6,941 nucleotides of DNA, taken from Candidatus Woesearchaeota archaeon. Lineage in GTDB: Archaea > Nanobdellota > Nanobdellia > Woesearchaeales > ARS49. Positions 6,466 to 6,941 of the stretch are shown here, piece by piece (the stretch's first letter is position 1; every line of letters starts with the position of its first letter). Where the stretch lies: assembly GCA_030630695.1 (NCBI GenBank), contig DAOVMP010000021.1, forward strand, positions 1 through 6,941, written 5' to 3'. The position numbers were made by a program, and so were the translations under genes. The notes below the pieces were generated by a model. It searched no databases, was not told the origin of the DNA, and was given only the letters and a program-made list of their open reading frames with translations.

Positions 6466-6911
6466 ACTGTGAAATGTGCGGTGCAGATGATGCAGAATAC
6501 AAAACAATAATCGAAGGAACAGAACTAACTGTTTGTTCTAAGTGTTCAAAACACGGAAAAGTTCTACACAAACCGCAAATGATTATTAGAAAGAAAGAAT
6601 TTGCCAGATTTAAAAAAGAAGAAAAACCAGAGATTATTGAAAAAATTATTTCTGAGTATGGAACTAAAATCCGCAAAGCTCGCACTAAGAAAAAAATGAC
6701 ACAGGAAGAATTTGCTCAAAAATTAAGCATCAAAGAATCACTTCTTAACAAAATCGAAAATTCTGCATTAAAACCATCAATTCCACTAGCCCAAAAACTT
6801 GAAAAAGTGCTTAAAATACGTCTTATTGAAGAAATTGAAGAGACAAAATTAAAAATCAAAAAAAGCGAAACAGAAGCAGTAACTGTTGGAGATTTAATTG
6901 ATTTTGAATGA
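6462..6911 (+). CDS. mbf1: Archaeal multiprotein bridging factor 1 (zinc ribbon plus XRE-type HTH)
   Basis: This 149-residue protein has the archaeal MBF1 architecture. An N-terminal zinc ribbon has CxxC pairs C3/C6 and C25/C28 (MNCEMCGADD, VCSKCSKHGK). A charged linker (about 35-65) leads to a Cro/C1-type helix-turn-helix at about 66-123 (GTKIRKARTKKKMTQEEFAQ, then LNKIEN and LAQKLEKVL). The C-terminal segment ends TVGDLIDFE, recalling the TLGD(I/L) ending I associate with archaeal MBF1. Eukaryotic MBF1 bridges activators and TBP. The archaeal protein is thought to act in transcription or translation, reportedly associating with ribosomes, but its role is less clear. The start is fixed by the zinc-ribbon Cys at position 3 and by the ATGA overlap with yjbQ. 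There is no Shine-Dalgarno sequence upstream, so translation probably depends on coupling. Confidence in the family is high and in the exact role low. Confidence 0.94.
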   Translation: MNCEMCGADDAEYKTIIEGTELTVCSKCSKHGKVLHKPQMIIRKKEFARFKKEEKPEIIEKIISEYGTKIRKARTKKKMTQEEFAQKLSIKESLLNKIENSALKPSIPLAQKLEKVLKIRLIEEIEETKLKIKKSETEAVTVGDLIDFE

Positions 6912-6941
6912 ATATTCAAAAAATATTTAAAGAAGTTCAAA
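6908..6941 (+). CDS. Start of a further operon gene (cut by right edge), unidentified
   Basis: An ATG overlapping the mbf1 stop as ATGA opens a frame reading MNIQKIFKEVQ up to the window end. Only 11 codons are visible, so no family can be named. The support is positional: two other junctions in this window use the same ATGA overlap, and the frame stays open. A GGAG at 6888-6891 lies 16 nt upstream, too far for a standard ribosome site. It could also be a chance frame, with the real next gene starting further right. Confidence 0.45.
   Translation, partial: MNIQKIFKEVQ

Noticed and set aside
6716..6940. An open frame on the minus strand under mbf1, and similar antisense frames at 6446-6685 and 6151-6360.
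   Set aside because: These are antisense to clearly recognisable MBF1 and YjbQ coding sequence, and their Phe/Ser/Ile-rich composition is the complement of Lys/Glu-rich genes.

Overview
The window looks like part of a small-genome archaeon, most plausibly a DPANN lineage of the Woesearchaeota/Pacearchaeota type, although the exact taxon is inference. The DNA is very AT-rich and the proteins are rich in Lys, Ile, Glu and Asn. An archaeal-type MBF1 (zinc ribbon plus HTH) is present. All four upstream-most genes have a TATA-like element centred about 26-27 nt before the start codon and no Shine-Dalgarno sequence, which is the layout of leaderless archaeal mRNAs. Genes are tightly packed and no stretch of more than about 100 nt lacks a gene. 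I see no mobile element, CRISPR array, tRNA or rRNA.

Layout: (1) 1-647, minus strand: the N-terminal 215 codons of cysteinyl-tRNA synthetase, running off the left edge. (2) 648-735: an 88-nt divergent control region with one TATA box for each direction. (3) 736-3162, plus strand: complete valyl-tRNA synthetase. (4) 3159-5977 (or 5998), minus strand: a two-gene ABC-2 exporter operon, ATPase then permease, joined by an ATGA overlap. Its last gene meets valS tail to tail, with overlapping stop codons. (5) About 5978-6078: a second divergent control region, carrying a direct repeat with 30-nt spacing. (6) 6079-6941, plus strand: a translationally coupled chain of YjbQ/UPF0047, archaeal MBF1 and the start of a third gene cut by the right edge, each junction being ATGA.

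The two synthetases are housekeeping translation genes sharing one intergenic control region. The ABC pair probably forms one exporter. Its permease carries an unusually long, partly helical extracytoplasmic domain between the first and second membrane segments, and its ATPase carries an extra N-terminal segment with a Gly-Trp-Pro helical motif. These two features are the least conventional part of the window. The YjbQ-MBF1 chain couples a small, poorly understood conserved enzyme to a transcriptional coactivator. I did not find a clear-cut undescribed system. The best leads are the exporter's accessory domains and the repeats that overlap promoters.
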